64,000 nt of DNA from Ichthyophonus hoferi. Lineage: Eukaryota; Opisthokonta; Ichthyosporea; Ichthyophonida; Ichthyophonidae. The stretch is from positions 1 through 64,000 of the forward strand of contig NAOQ01000183.1 in the NCBI GenBank assembly GCA_002751075.1. Reading direction: 5' to 3'. The position numbers and the translations under genes were made by a program. The notes beneath the pieces were generated by a model that searched no databases, was not told the DNA's origin, and saw only the letters and a program-made list of their open reading frames with translations. Shown here in pieces: positions 12,839 to 26,390 of this stretch (its first letter is position 1; the number at the start of each line of letters is the position of its first letter).

Positions 12839-15800
12839 TTAAAACGTGATTAGCTGCACATCTTGGGATTGCCCTTGAGCAGGTGACTGTTGGTTAGGCT
12901 GAGAGCCGTTATGTTGGACCGGCTGCTGCTGAGGGGGCTGTTGGTACCGGTCATATTGCTGTGGATAACCTTGTGGTCCATTCACGGCCATACCACTTGG
13001 AGGTCCCGCAGGGCCAGGCATTGGAGCATAGTCCTGAGGCTTGTATGTACACCAACCAACCAGGTTAGTGCTGTTACAATCCACTACGAGACCATTTCCA
13101 AACCACATCCAATTTCATGGTAAAAAAAAAAAAAAAAACATTCAAGTTATCATAACATCATCAAACAAATTCCATAGGAAAAAAGCCTAATATCTAGTTG
13201 CCTAAGACATACATAAATATCCAACAATCATCATCAGCAGTAACAAAAATGCAAGCATAATTTGGCAAAGAAAAGTCAAATAAAAAGACATGACTTGATT
13301 ACATAACTAACACCACTCCAGTATATCCTGCTCACAATGATCCAAGAGAGACCATCTTGAAAGGACAGTGCCCGTACTTACCTGGTATGGGGCTTGGTAT
13401 GGGGATTGGGGTTGGGGCTGGGGTTGGGGCTGGTATTGGGGCTGGGGCTGGTATTGGGGGCCATATGTGCTGGGATCAGGCATTACTTGGGGCATATACC
13501 CACTGGAGGCATACTAAAAGGGTCGGGATATCAGTAATTTACCAAGAGCCTATTCTCCTACCCTTTCACAGCCATCAAGCAGCATATAGTGAGAAGAAAC
13601 AAGTCAATACAGGGAAACATACCTGGATGGTCCTTTGTTGTTGCTGCTGAAATTGGCTCTAAAACCCCACATCGATATGTTATTTATTTACTATCTCACG
13701 GACATTCGGCTGCATTCATTCACACACATTCTTACCTGTTGTTGAATCAACATCAATTTCTGTTCTAGCTGCATGCGCATCAGCACCTCCTGCTCTTCCT
13801 TATGTTTGCGGCGGGTTTCAATCAAGGCTGCCCTAGTGGCTATGATACGCTGAACATTGGCATCCATCTCCAAATAGCGCACTAGGCCCAACCCCTTAGT
13901 ATCTATCTATATCCCACCCACACTCTCCACTATCATCACCATTATTGACTTACACTTCTCTCGTTCATTGGCTTCCAATGCATCACTCAGTTCTTGCAGC
14001 ATGGTTCCACTGGATTGGTAGAGGGCCTGCAATAAACCATTAGTTGTACTGTTAGCAATCATCTTATACCTAAACGCAATACATCACACAGAGTGAAGGC
14101 ATGATATCATTAGTCTATAAAAATGGCAGGGTCGGTCCTACATAGAATACTAGTAATGGTGGTGATATGTACTCGAGGTCATGGCGGGGGAGTAGCAAGT
14201 ACCTTAATAGACGTATCGAGGTACACATTACGATGCAGTGTCTCAGCATTACGTAGTTTATTCTCTAAAAGGGCTATATTCCTTCCCATCTGAGCCACCA
14301 GGTGGTCTACCCCCTCGTCCATCCCACTGACCTGCTCTTCCGTGTGTCAGCCCATACCTTTCATTGACATAGACCTATTGGATTGTCGTATATGGACAGG
14401 GTATTCTATTCTAATAACCTCGCAGGCATAGTTATGACTGGCAAACATGCCCAGCGAGCCTTCACACAACTCTAATAGCTTGATGTAAAACTCTATACTC
14501 CCTATAGACTGGATCCTAATATAAGCTATGCATACAATACTACCTACTAATAAGGCAGAGCCCACCTGTGTGTCCACCGTAGTGCTGGTGTGCGAGGGGC
14601 TTGGTAAGGAATTCTCCTCCTTTTTGTAGTGGGTATTAGTCCGTGACAGATAGGCCGCTAATTCCGGGTTATACGTTACTTGCGGCTCCTGGTCGGCCTG
14701 AAGTAGTTTGTAAATGTCACTTCTTCCCCACCTTTCCCCCGTCCCAACATGCAGATATAACCCATGAATCGCCCTTAGGTAAACGTTAAGTAGATTGAAA
14801 AGCAGGAATACGCGAGACCAAAAAGCCCTATATTAGTTCATGGACAACCCATGACTTGTTATCCTAAGCTCGCACACTAGGAGGTCTGGGGGTATTATCT
14901 TACCAAGACAGTGGACACAGGGTCAGTGGCTACGCTGACAGCAGCTGTCTCTGCCCAACGAGAGGCCTGTGTATTAGCTGTCTCTAACGAGGCGGCAATG
15001 GCTGAGGTCAAATCATCATCCTCCCGCCTCTGAAGGGCCCTTTTCTCCTCCTGAGATCATACATGGATATTACAATGTGTGAATATATATATATATATAT
15101 GATAGAAAGAGAATACCCACATGGGGACCTTCCTGTCAATCAGAGATCTACCCCACACCCTAGACAGGTGAGACATGTACACCCTGCCCTACAGAACATA
15201 GATAACATAGCCAAGAAGGCTGGATAGCGGTGTATGCCAAGCATCTACGCCCTTTACTCCACTCTATACCTATACTAACTGTAGGGGGTGGGTAGTAAAC
15301 TACATGATGCAAGTAGGGCCATACCAATTCAGACTGAACATTCTGTCGTCGTTCGGGGGTTGAGACTTGGCCCAATGTCACGCTACGTTTATCTCCGTTT
15401 CCCCGTAGAGTATCAGCACATCTGTCACATACTCTGACCTGTATGGTGTGACGTCATTATGAGCAAGGCACTCGGTATGATTGGTTTAAATCCCATCCTA
15501 CCCTCCATATACCCATATATCCTACATGTATAGGCTATGATATCCATGCTAAAACAATGGCATGTGTCTGGCCAGGTACTGCCATGTTGTCATACATAAC
15601 GATAACGAGGTATATATCCCTGTCTATATAGATGTCCATGTATCAGGGGATTGTCGGGCCTAGGGATATACACTATACCAGGTTAATATTTACGCTCAAA
15701 GCTGAAAGCGATAGTGGTTATGACAATAGAAAGCATGCAAACCCATTAAAGTATCCTATATCTATTTAACCCTTATGATAGCCAAAGGGTAATGTGATAA

Positions 15801-17728
15801 GGAGGGAGATGACGAGAGAGAGAGAGAGAAAAAAAAGGGGCTATATCTGAGAGCCAATCAACAAATAAAATAGTAGGCACGGGGTAGGCTTACAGGTTTC
15901 TCATATCCCACATTAGGGATGGCTACCTCCTTGGCAGAGCAGAGCTGGCAGAATATCTGACCACAGTTACGGCAATGGTGCTATAGTATCATGGGACATT
16001 AGAAGACGTGTGAGGGAGATAGTAGGGAGATAGTGGTTGTGGATTTACAGAGACACTAGACTATGTGCATGGAGGTGACTGGGGCTTAGAGAAAAGCAAG
16101 TAAAAATAATGCATTATGATTAGATAGGGGTAGGGAAAAATAATAATGAAGACCACTAATATGCAGGGAGGGGCCCTACCTTGCGGTTGAAGGTCCCAAA
16201 GTATGTCTTACACTGGTAGCACTGCATACCATCTTTCCACTCCGGGGCCTATTAAATCATACATTAGACTCCTAATCACCCAATCACACAAGGGTTGAGA
16301 ATGTTACCCTGACAACAGCCATCACAGCTTACCTGATCAACCTTATAGGTGGCCTCTGTCACATGGCACTCCGGGAATTGAAACCCTAGACCCCGCCACC
16401 GTTATATGTAAGTGTATGTGTGTACGTGTATTACTACTACATAGGCACACATGTGAATGTACAAGCAAGGGCAGGTATAGTTATAAAGGTAGAGCTGTGT
16501 AGTAACAGATAAAAGGATCTCAAGAGGGTGGGAAAGAGAAACCTTCAGCACGCATTGTGTTAAACACATCCTGGAAGACACCATAGGAAGAATTGCTTTT
16601 AAAGCCTACAGCCCAGTTCTGGATGCATTCCAGTACCTTCTGTGTCACCTTCTCTTGGAACCTTCCCACCTGTCCCCCACCTCCCCAGGTTAACAACCCA
16701 CTGTAACCCTCCTCCTCGTGATAATAAGCCAATGAATACGTACCACGGCCCACTCTTTCATCTGGTCCATGAAGGGGCGTGTAGCTACCTCCTTTACAAA
16801 GTAATCACCACAGTTGGCCACACACATTTCCAGCAACTGCCATGCCATTACCGGGTAAGTGCTCGCCGCCAGTCTAGATGACTATATATATTCTTTGTGT
16901 GACAGCCTCTACCAGACCGATTGTATGCCTGTCTGAATTAGCCTATGCTCTTATGATAAAGTACTCCAAGGTTACTATATCGGTACGTTCTAATAAGCGG
17001 CACCAAGGCATATACATATAGCCACCGCTGGCCCTCTCCCTCCTTCCTCACAGGTGAGGCCTGTCATACATATAGTCCTAAATTCTATTCACCTGTCCAT
17101 CCACAGACTTTATCCTTACACACTCAGCAGCCCCCCTGTGAGGATAGGGGTTGTGGCCACCTTATGTCTATCCTCGGAGGCTCCCCACCTATACACCCAT
17201 ATAGTCCTCTCCCCTTGCCTGCAATCCCCCTATATTACACTATATACAGTCCCCCTATAGTACACTATATACAGGAGGAAGGGACATATACTGGGAGATG
17301 TGCATACCAGCAGTACATACCTGGAAGGCCAGTAAAGCTACAAGGGGTTTACTAGGACTTATCTTTTTGCGAATGGCGTTCAGAGCAAGAGCCGCCCTGT
17401 TCCTCACAGGTTAGTATTATTATCTAGCCTATAAAAATGACCAAGGCCAACATATCTAAAGAAGAATGGCCAGAGCATAGTGGCCGTTTCAACCTAACCC
17501 CTCACCCTACTAGCTAGGTAGCTTACTCACCTTATCTCTTTCTGTCTTAGCATATCACATAGTTTAGTGTTGAGGTGATAGTCGGGTTCCAGTAGCTTAT
17601 CACTGCAGGCCTGGTCTAAAGGGGACCCATGGACCGCAGTCAGAATTGTCCTTCCATACAACCACTCCCAACCTGTATCCCTCCCACCTACCCAATGCTT
17701 TCTCAAACTCGTTGCCGAATAGCGACAT
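12839..17728 (-). CDS. HGS: Hrs/Vps27-type ESCRT-0 subunit (17 exons)
   Basis: Sorts ubiquitinated membrane cargo on early endosomes as the ESCRT-0 subunit Hrs. Exons in transcript order: 17692-17728, 17531-17615, 17321-17402, 16744-16836, 16543-16669, 16333-16385, 16180-16248, 15894-15980, 15325-15438, 14904-15050, 14566-14697, 14203-14331, 13954-14026, 13736-13881, 13623-13658, 13382-13513, 12839-13033. Together they give 578 residues in phase. A VHS domain (about 1-145, beginning [15 protein letters not shown]) is followed by a FYVE finger (about 160-220) with WKDG, RKHHCR, RVCDRC and all eight zinc cysteines. Next come a ubiquitin-interacting motif (about 260-272, [13 protein letters not shown]) and a helical coiled region (343-458). 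The tail is rich in Pro and Gln and ends QLITF, matching the clathrin box (LISFD) at the end of animal Hrs. Human HGS is longer (about 777 residues), mainly in the tail. The boundaries of exons 12 and 17 could shift by a codon or two. Confidence 0.92.
13382..13513 (-). repeat. Pro-Gln repeat exon in HGS
   Basis: This exon encodes an imperfect tandem of PQYQPQP units. On the opposite strand the same DNA gives a Gly-rich open frame (13,357-13,650), which is only a shadow. Such tracts are typical of the unstructured tail of Hrs. Confidence 0.7.
15088..15102. repeat. TA dinucleotide microsatellite
   Basis: A short alternating TA run inside an HGS intron. No function is inferred. Confidence 0.7.
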
Positions 17729-17892
17729 GTCTGGTTTTCAAGCAGGTCACACACAAGTAGTGATAGATCTTTCAAAAGATACGTCCAATAGTATAAGTAT
17801 TAGTCTGTTATATTTTAAAATATTTTATATGTATGTTTTAAGTTACTTATATGTTACAGTACATATTTTTATTATTATTTTATTCATTACCG

Positions 17893-17900
17893 TGACGTCA
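17893..17900. promoter_or_regulatory. CRE palindrome upstream of HGS
   Basis: A perfect TGACGTCA, the CREB/ATF full site, sits about 165 bp upstream of the HGS start codon. Several ATTGG/CCAAT boxes lie between about 17,970 and 18,125 just behind it. This is a plausible HGS core promoter; the function is inferred from position only. Confidence 0.5.
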
Positions 17901-17969
17901 TATGGTTCGTGTCAAAAATAATTCTCAAGAAGTATGATTTTATAATCACGTTATTTGCAATGTCCAGTC

Positions 17970-18125
17970 TTCTATTGGCTGGTTATATTTTGTAGCAATA
18001 TTTTGTCGAGGCCAGGTTTGATTGGTGGGTGGCTCTTACGTTTTTATTAAAACTTAAACATTCCTTTAGCTTGGCGTCAAGATAATACCATTGGCTGCTT
18101 CAAGTGATGCGCTTAGCACCAATGA
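17970..18125. promoter_or_regulatory. CCAAT-box cluster upstream of HGS
   Basis: At least four CCAAT/ATTGG pentamers in about 150 bp ('tctattggctgg', 'tttgattggtgg', 'accattggctgc', 'caccaatgac'), the spacing seen in NF-Y-bound promoters. They lie upstream of the HGS start and its CRE site. Confidence 0.45.
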
Positions 18126-18175
18126 CATTCAAAACTATTATGCAATGCAATGCAAAGGCAGTACCGTACATAACG

Positions 18176-18435
18176 AGGTATAGGATTAGTATAGTATAAT
18201 AGTCTAGTATATAGTACAGTACAGTATAGTATAGTCTAGTATAATACAGTACAGTATAGTATAGTCTAGTATAGTCTAGTCTAGTATAGTATAGTATAGT
18301 ATAGTACAGTATAGTATATTACAGTATAGTATAGTACAGTATAGTATAGTACAGTATAGTATAATACAGTATAGTATAGTACAGTATAGTCTAGTCTAGT
18401 ATAGTATATTGAAATATAGTAAAGTGTAGTATAGT
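18176..18435. repeat. Pentanucleotide microsatellite (AGTAT/AGTAC/AGTCT)n
   Basis: About 260 bp of period-5 repeat built from TAGTA-type units, with scattered C substitutions (tatagt, tacagt, tctagt). It forms the border between the HGS promoter and the gene-poor stretch to the right. Confidence 0.95.
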
Positions 18436-18439
18436 AGAG

Positions 18440-21200
18440 CTCAGCTAGAAGTGTATTGATTACCTTGACGAAATGTATCCCAACATCTAGGAAGAAAATA
18501 AACAGGAAGTGTGGGTATCTTTATTATATGACTGTGTATTCTATCTTTAATGAATAGTATCATAATGCTATAATGACTTGACAACATCTGCAGATTATTT
18601 CAAATTAGATGAGCCTAGTTTATATATTTATAGTACAAATGACAGAGAGGCATTTTAATGTTTTGCCACAAGAGGAAGTTGATTTACTTCTGGTTTTCAT
18701 CCAATAGGTTTTGTTTTGAAGAAACTGGTAAATTTCCCTCATTACAAGCTTTATGTGTAAATATTCAGACCAACTGAAGCCTATATTTTTATTATTTCTA
18801 GTAGTCATGCCTATTTCTATGCTTTTTCAGTATTTAAAATGTAAAGACTGTCACTAATACTCTCTACAGTGACCAATGTTAGAATAGGTTATGCAGCAGG
18901 AAATGCACATTCTATAGGATAATTGAACGTGAGAGCTTATGAGACGACCCTCTAGAGAGCCCGCTGTCCATTTTTTATGTGTTCATTTAAAAGCACAGGC
19001 GATATAAAAAGACAAACAAGATACAAAGTAAAACGGCGCCTAATGATAAATTGGTAAACGAAAGTATTGATTATTTTGAGTTTGAATCTCCCGTTTCTTT
19101 TTTAGTTACTACTTTGATTTTTCTAACACTTACATTATTTTAGTTCTTGAAGGCTTTATACTTTCTTATTGTAAGACTTTGCCTCAACGGAAAACTGAAA
19201 GCTTCTCCTCATATGGGACAATAAAATTTATTTTCTGTTTCGGATTTTCCTGTTGTGTTTGTAGGTTTGAAAAATTACTATATGGTCTAGGTCAGTCAGG
19301 CTTAGTTTATTAGAGAACCATCTCAGCATTTTTAGCTATTGAACACTTGCAGCCTACCAACCGTGGGCTATAATAATATATAATCCCATATTTATATAAC
19401 TGTAGCTTATATATTTTTATTTCTTACACTATATTAAGAATACACATAGATTTCTTCAAATTTTACAGAATTTATAATATCTAATCTAGATAGTAACTAT
19501 ATTGGTCTTTAGGTAATTGGCCAGGAAGGCTTCACAGCTTTAACCAAAAATACTTTTTGTCACTGGAAAATTTAAAACACTCACTCAAACATATATTATT
19601 TAGAAGTATAGCAATATTAGCATTTACAAGCTTGCAAGACTCTTATGCGTCATTTGTTATTAGTTTATTCAACATTTTCATTTAGTAATCTACATCTCAA
19701 AGTTTCTATTAATAGAAATACTTAGTTCTAGAAATAGAATTAATAAATGAAAGGTGGAGAATCTGACTAGCCAATTGTATTCAACATATATAAATTACGT
19801 TCCAGTGATTTATAATTTATGTTAGATTATGGTTTTTAATAGCTAATGGAATAATCTGATCCAAGTAATGTATTAAAGATAAGGAAAGGAGATACACTCA
19901 GGTCAGCAATTGTGGCTTCATCGGAAATGAGTTTAATTCTAAGAGCTACCTCTAAACCAGGAAATATATTGCCAAAGCAATGCGTACATTACACAACTAA
20001 GTCATAAATACACTGATTCCCAAATAATTGATGCATGGATAATTCGCAAGGTAAACAAGTCAAATTAATGCTAGTATATTTTTAACCTATATAACCAAAA
20101 TACAAATATTAAGTTTGCTGAACGGTGATATCTCCAGCTCATTGAAAATTGCTACTAAGTTTCTTTGTACTTTCTCCAGTTTGTTAATGGAGGTTGATAA
20201 TAATACAACTTACAAATTCTTTTGATTCCTTGGACTATGTGTAGCTTTAATCTATGTAATAACTAGCTCTATTATCTTCTGACCTAATTTGGATTTTATT
20301 ATAAATTAAAGTACCCTCTTTAGCCTATTACTTAGAACACTCTTTATTAAAGCTCTGGACCGTTTATATTCTGCTACAACTGATTTATCTGGGTTTGACT
20401 ATATAGGTTAAAATAGTGAAGCATTGAGCACTGCTGCAAGCTTCTTGATTGCCAATTACATTTACGTTTTTCCCTAGTTCTCAAATATAAGCCTAGAAAA
20501 TTCCTCATTAAGGGAGCAGCTCTTATTTAGAGCTAATTCTGGTGCTTTACAGTTTTACAGCTTCTACATAAATTTAAGCTCTAATTCCATTATTTTAGTC
20601 TGAAACATTCCGGTAGTGACAAACACAGATTTATCTTTATTTGAAAAAGCCTCCCCAGTGTAATTACATTACTAGACTCATTACTACTCAAAGTGTGTTA
20701 CATTACAAATACAATGTTTTTAAAGCAAACAATACCCTACTAGCTATTTTCTATTTATGACAAAAAAGTTTGGACCAGTTTTTCATATAATGTAGGTCAA
20801 GTTTAAATATAAAACATATTTATTTATTAGGATTACGATTTTATAAAGCGTAGCACTTGCACTATGAAACCTGTTAGTAACAAAATCATTCCTGTTCACA
20901 CAATGGTTTTAAAGAATCAATCAAAAAATTGAGTTGACACAGATAGGGTTCAGCTCAAACTCTAAGGTCACTAATCCACCCATGACAAGACATAAATGGG
21001 CCAGCAAGTAATTGTGGAGGATCCAACATTTCAGTGTTCAGTGAGAGTTTATTTACTACTACCTAACTACCTATGAATGAACAGTGCATTTCTGTGGACT
21101 CAAAGTCCAAATCAGACAGGATTAACACGAATTTAAGCAGGGTTAATAAAGTCCAAAATTCTATTACCACTTTGGCCACTAATTCAGCATCTTCAATTCC
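18440..21200. other. AT-rich gene-free stretch
   Basis: I find no gene, RNA gene or clear repeat boundary here. Part of it may belong to the left end of the Copia element that follows, but I could not find a matching terminal repeat. Confidence 0.5.
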
Positions 21201-24200
21201 CAAAAAATTTACAAGCTGGGAAAGTGCCAGGAGAAAACACCAATATGCATAGAAATATCTATTTCTTTAATAGTTATCGACATAATGCTTTGAGAACTCT
21301 AAATCTCTTTCCCATCAACATTGCTCAAGTATTCAAAGAGGAAAAATGTGGGTCCACTTATTTTAGGAAGGCAAAGAACATGGTCCCCATGCTGGGGATA
21401 TTGATGTGTCTCCACCCTACTATGGAAGCACCAAGGGCCAATGAGCTACTAGCTCCAGAGAGTGTGTTTCCAGTTGATGGAGTAGCTGAAGTATATTTGC
21501 AACAACCTACTGCTGCAGAGTAACAATTGATGGCTGAGTGAAAAGATTCTTAATTTTTCTACAATATGTGGCTAGGGTTGAAGCAGCATTTTGGAAACAG
21601 AGAGGGGTCCCAATATTTGTTATATATGTTAGAATACCTTCATAGTAAGCCAAAGCCCAACATAGCCGCAAATGTTGTTATTGTGAGAGTCCATATTGTT
21701 ATCAAACAATTGAAAGGCAATGAGCTGAAGCTGGTACATAGCATTATTTTTTTCAAGGGCATCTAAGACCTAAAATCAGTTATGAAGTATGTAAGAGGTG
21801 TTCAGAACTTGCAAAGAGTTCATTGAAAACATGACTTTTAATGAAAAGTACTACATTAATAACTAGGACCAGAGTGATTAATTTAATCAATATGGAGAAT
21901 ATCATCAGTCATAGCAAAGCGTGGGGTATTGCATGTTGTAATATAATATATGACTAGTGTGTATATTTTTTGCTTGCATTAAGAATATGAGTATTATACA
22001 GTAGTGTACCTATTAAGATACGTGTTTAGAAAATTTCCACCTAAGTATATGTTTATGTAAAGTAGTAGAAAAGTTCATCTGCACAATATGTTAATTGAAA
22101 TTACCATTTAATTAACTAGCAGTTAACCTTAATTAGTAATAAGCCATAGAAACTTTATTGCTAGAACTTCCAGTACTTGGAAGTGAATCCTTGATCATAA
22201 AGCTTTACCAGAGTTTTTATTTAATCAATTCTTAGTTACTGTTGCATAAAGTAGAATAGTTGTCTAAGCCAAGTTTTTTATAGAAGTCCGGGATTTAAGT
22301 TGTGGTTTTGGGTCTTCCACATATGATGAGGTTTTATCCCTATGCCAACTCAATGTTTAGTTTGAACCACTTAAATCAGTTACACAACTAGGCTATTGTA
22401 TGACTAACAGGTCAGTGTTTTACCAAAACTTATAGAACCAGAAGTCGGGTTTTTAACTGGGACTACTCAAATATTATATTAAAATGAACGTTTTTAGAAC
22501 ATATTTTTGAATTTTCAGTTTTTGTAAGTAATGATTTTAGTATGTCAAGTGGGGAACAGTAACAAAGGTGGTTTTCAGATTCGGAACTTGGTTAGATCAA
22601 CAACTTTAGTAAGACGGTTCATGACCAAAGTGAAGAAGATGAAAGTCTAGTTTAGCTCTAACTCCGACGACTCTCTCAAATAAGACTTGGGTAATGTATT
22701 TGATGCCTACAAGGAATCCAAAACAACTCTAAGCAACTCTAACCTTGGCTCCGCAACAATCTAATCCTGTATGTCAAATGGCCCACATCCTGAGTCAGCA
22801 AATACCATGTTACTTCTGACATTACAACTAAGAGTCTGCCGCTTATGGAGCCAGTGATATTTTTTAGAAGTTGGCAGCCTGTACTGTACAGTACTGAAAG
22901 GAATCAATAGAATAGCCTTGTCAGGTCAGATAGTCCTAACTCCTTCAGATTTAAATTCTAGGTCCATTAGGAAAAAACATTAATTAATAAAGTCCTTAGA
23001 ACAGTAGCTAACCCTGGGTAAACCCAATAACAAGGTTGACAGAAAGCCATCAAACAAAGCCTACATAGTTAGGGAAAACATAGGTTGGGTAGCTGTTGCT
23101 CACATGAATAAGATAGTTGTTTTATTCATACCTGTTAAGATAACCTTCATTATAAGCAGTGGGTTGTCAGCACTCATGCATTATTGTATGGAAAACTTTG
23201 CATCAGTCTGACTTATGTCCTCTTATATAAAACAGAGTAATAAAAAGTTGAACAATACTCGTGGTTATGATGGCCTCAATTATCTGCAGGAGTGTATATT
23301 GTTGAGAGAGTTATTAAATTTACCAATGTGTTTTTCATTCCTGTTTCTAAGATATGCTTGTTTTAAATTTCATCCTTAAGAGGAAAAGGAATAGCAACTT
23401 TATTTAAGGAAGAGCAGTCTTGTTGTTCAAAACAAGACTGTAAAGTTTATGAGAGATATGGTTAATCCTTTTGCATATAAAAATGATACCCCTATCCTTA
23501 AATATACAGGTTTTAAAGAAAATAATTTTGGAGAGAAGGTTTTGGTAAACTTCATTCATGCCTAAGATCAGTAGTTTCACCAGTGGAAACGAACAGGGAC
23601 TTCTACAGTATGGAAAAAGTGTCAAAAGTTAATTTCTTAAGATATTTATCATTACATGTTTATGCAACCAAGTGCAGGGTCAATATTTCAAGGTTTATCT
23701 TTATGCAACAATAAGATAGATAAATGCACAATAGGAAGATGCATGTAATATGTGTAATTTATCTAAAACCAAGTGTGTACTATACTCTCCTCAAACAGAT
23801 AAGGCAAAAAGAAAACTTCAGTGCCTCCAGCTAGAGTAGACATAAATCTTAAATCGGCATTTTTCAATTATTTTATGTTAATGATATACTATGAAGAATA
23901 ATATTTATTTATTACAGCAATTAGCAGCTACTAATGAGGGCAGTTGCTCAAGGAAAGATTCAAGACCCTAAAAATTGTTTAGTTTATTGATTCTACATTG
24001 TTTGAGGAGCCAGAACGAATGCCATATTCTTCAGTGAAGGCAGTGAAACTGACAGAGACTTCAGGGTCTGAAAGGGAGACTAGAAACAATCCTGAAGAAG
24101 ACCAACTACTACTTTGACAGAATAATTACTCGTTTTTGACCACATGCTCAGGGACAAAGTACTCAGATAATTCTAACTTATGAGTGAGAGTTATCATTTA

Positions 24201-26390
24201 CTAAGCAGGAGAAAATCTTGCTGATCTAAGTAATAGTAAGAAGCTCAATCCAGTGACGATTCATTTTGGAAACAAGTACTCATGAGCCCCCGACATGAAC
24301 CAAGCACTACAGGCTACACATTCAATCATAAATGGACTAGAGGGATCTAAATTGGTTTTTTCAGCTATGAAGTCTCCACTTTCCCCATTCTGGGAAAAGG
24401 TTATTCAACATGTGATGAAGATGCTACAGGAGAATAGCATATGGAGTATCGTGGAAGGTCCAAAGAAACAACTCATAATGAGACCCGCCTGCATCCTCAA
24501 TATAAACCTGTTCATCAAGGCTGTTCTATTATGTTCAAGGCTAGACTAGTAATTATAAGTAGTTATCAGTGTCCAGAAAGAGAAACTTGCAGACTTGGAA
24601 TGTATTGCAAGACCATCAACTCTAAAGGAATATGTGATTCAGCCAACAAGTTAATAAGAAGTATATTATGAAATGATTGGTCAAATATTAGTTGTTTGAA
24701 AGACGCTTGTAATCAGATGAAATGATTAGTCAATACAAAATCACAGAACGCAAGCAATTGAACTAATAATGAAGATATTTGCTAAAACGCTGTCCAAATA
24801 AGGATACATATATTAAACCAATTGAAAAATTATGATCAAGTCATGACCCAACAATTCTAGTGGGCCTTACTGGCTTCATGTCAATTGCATTAGCTAATAA
24901 GGATCTATATGATTATATCTATTTTGGACTGAGATATGGAACATAGCTACATTAACATCCACAATAAACAAGGGTTTTGAAAAGAATAAAAGGAACAAAA
25001 ACAACTAATAAAGTAATAAATAATGATATCTAAATCATTATAAACAAAACTTTGCATTTCTTGTTTGTTAACAATATATATACATATATATTCATTGATG
25101 GTTGAAAGGTACATGGCTTGTATTCTATAATTCTATAACTATTGCATTTTATTGTAACATCTAGTTCTTTGTTGGAACTTGATTATAGTCCTCAATGTTT
25201 AATTTGTTTTCTTATTTTTCTTATTGAGACTACTTAGAACTATTTAGTTACTTTCAATGGTAATAAGAACTATTGCATAAACCCAGCCATAACACTTCTC
25301 ACTAATTGTTCTTACTATGCTATTACTACAAGGACATCTAAGCATATTAAGACATAAATCACTCATCAATTTGTAAAATAATACTATAAATAGCAGGGGA
25401 AAAAACGAATATACGCATCTTCTCTTATATCAAACACATCTCAAATTTCTATTGAAAGCAGATCAGAGCGAAGCACTGCCCCTCTATTGTCAGCCCAGCA
25501 AGAGACATTTTTAAATAGCACTTAACTGGAGCCCTTGAAGTCTGTAGACTAGTCACTGTAACTACTACAGATTCTTATGAAAGCTTTTCGGAAAGGATTG
25601 AAAGCCTTCAGTATTTTTCATATGGCTTTAAACTTTTTGCTTTGGCATGGTAATGTGCCCTTGCTGCATTTTTGGCAGGAAAACGCCCAGGAACAACTAA
25701 TGCCAATTCCTGTCTATTTGTCTTGACTATATGTATTTACATTGACAATATATTGATAGTTCCAGATACTTTTGCTGCTATGAGAAGTCTAATAAACAGC
25801 ATGAAAAACTGGTTTGATAACAAGGAGATGGTTTTTCTTTAAAATATTTGGGATATCAGATACAGAAGGATGAAAAAACTTCTATCCACATATTTTTCCT
25901 AGGATATGTAAGAGCATATACACAAAAATACGACATGGTGAATGTTAAACGCACTATGTTTCAGTCTCACACGCTATCAGACCAAGTAGCTGTGTTGGAG
26001 CTGGATACAGCAAATGCCCCTAAAGTCAAAAATAGAAATTATCAAACCCCTGTAAGATACCTCCTATAGATATCCTGGCCAACATTCTCTGCTCTAACCC
26101 ATATATTTAGATAGTTCCCTGGGGAGATCTAATTTAAATCCTTTTAAAACACATTGCCAATTGGTTTGGCAACTCATAGCCAGCCTAAATCCAAATATGG
26201 ATATATGTATTGTTTTCCACCATAAGTCTCTTAAACTTCCTACAAATATGGATGTTTTGTTTTTTTCTGGGAACCCTATCTCCCAAAACCTTTACTATTG
26301 TCTTCTTCTATTATTGCCAGGAACATCTCTCTCTTAGATTAGCAAGAAACAGACATCGGTGATTATTTTGCACTGGACTAAACTGTTAAC
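21200..26390 (+). mobile_element. Second broken Copia element
   Basis: Scattered remains of another Copia-type element in the plus orientation. A gag-like region (about 21,220-21,770) has the pattern of Copia capsid proteins. The start of the reverse transcriptase lies at about 24,300-24,560, with the 'ENSIWSIVEGPK' block typical of the Copia RT amino end. The RT palm lies at about 25,720-25,850 ('YIDNILIV'), and a trailing 'LTK'-type end is near 26,370. The coding parts are strongly decayed, with many breaks, and no terminal repeats were recognised. It looks older than, or from a different family than, the element at 4,450-10,640. Confidence 0.65.

Noticed and set aside
13357-13650. Gly-rich plus-strand frame
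   Set aside because: It is the shadow of the Pro-Gln repeat exon of HGS on the other strand.
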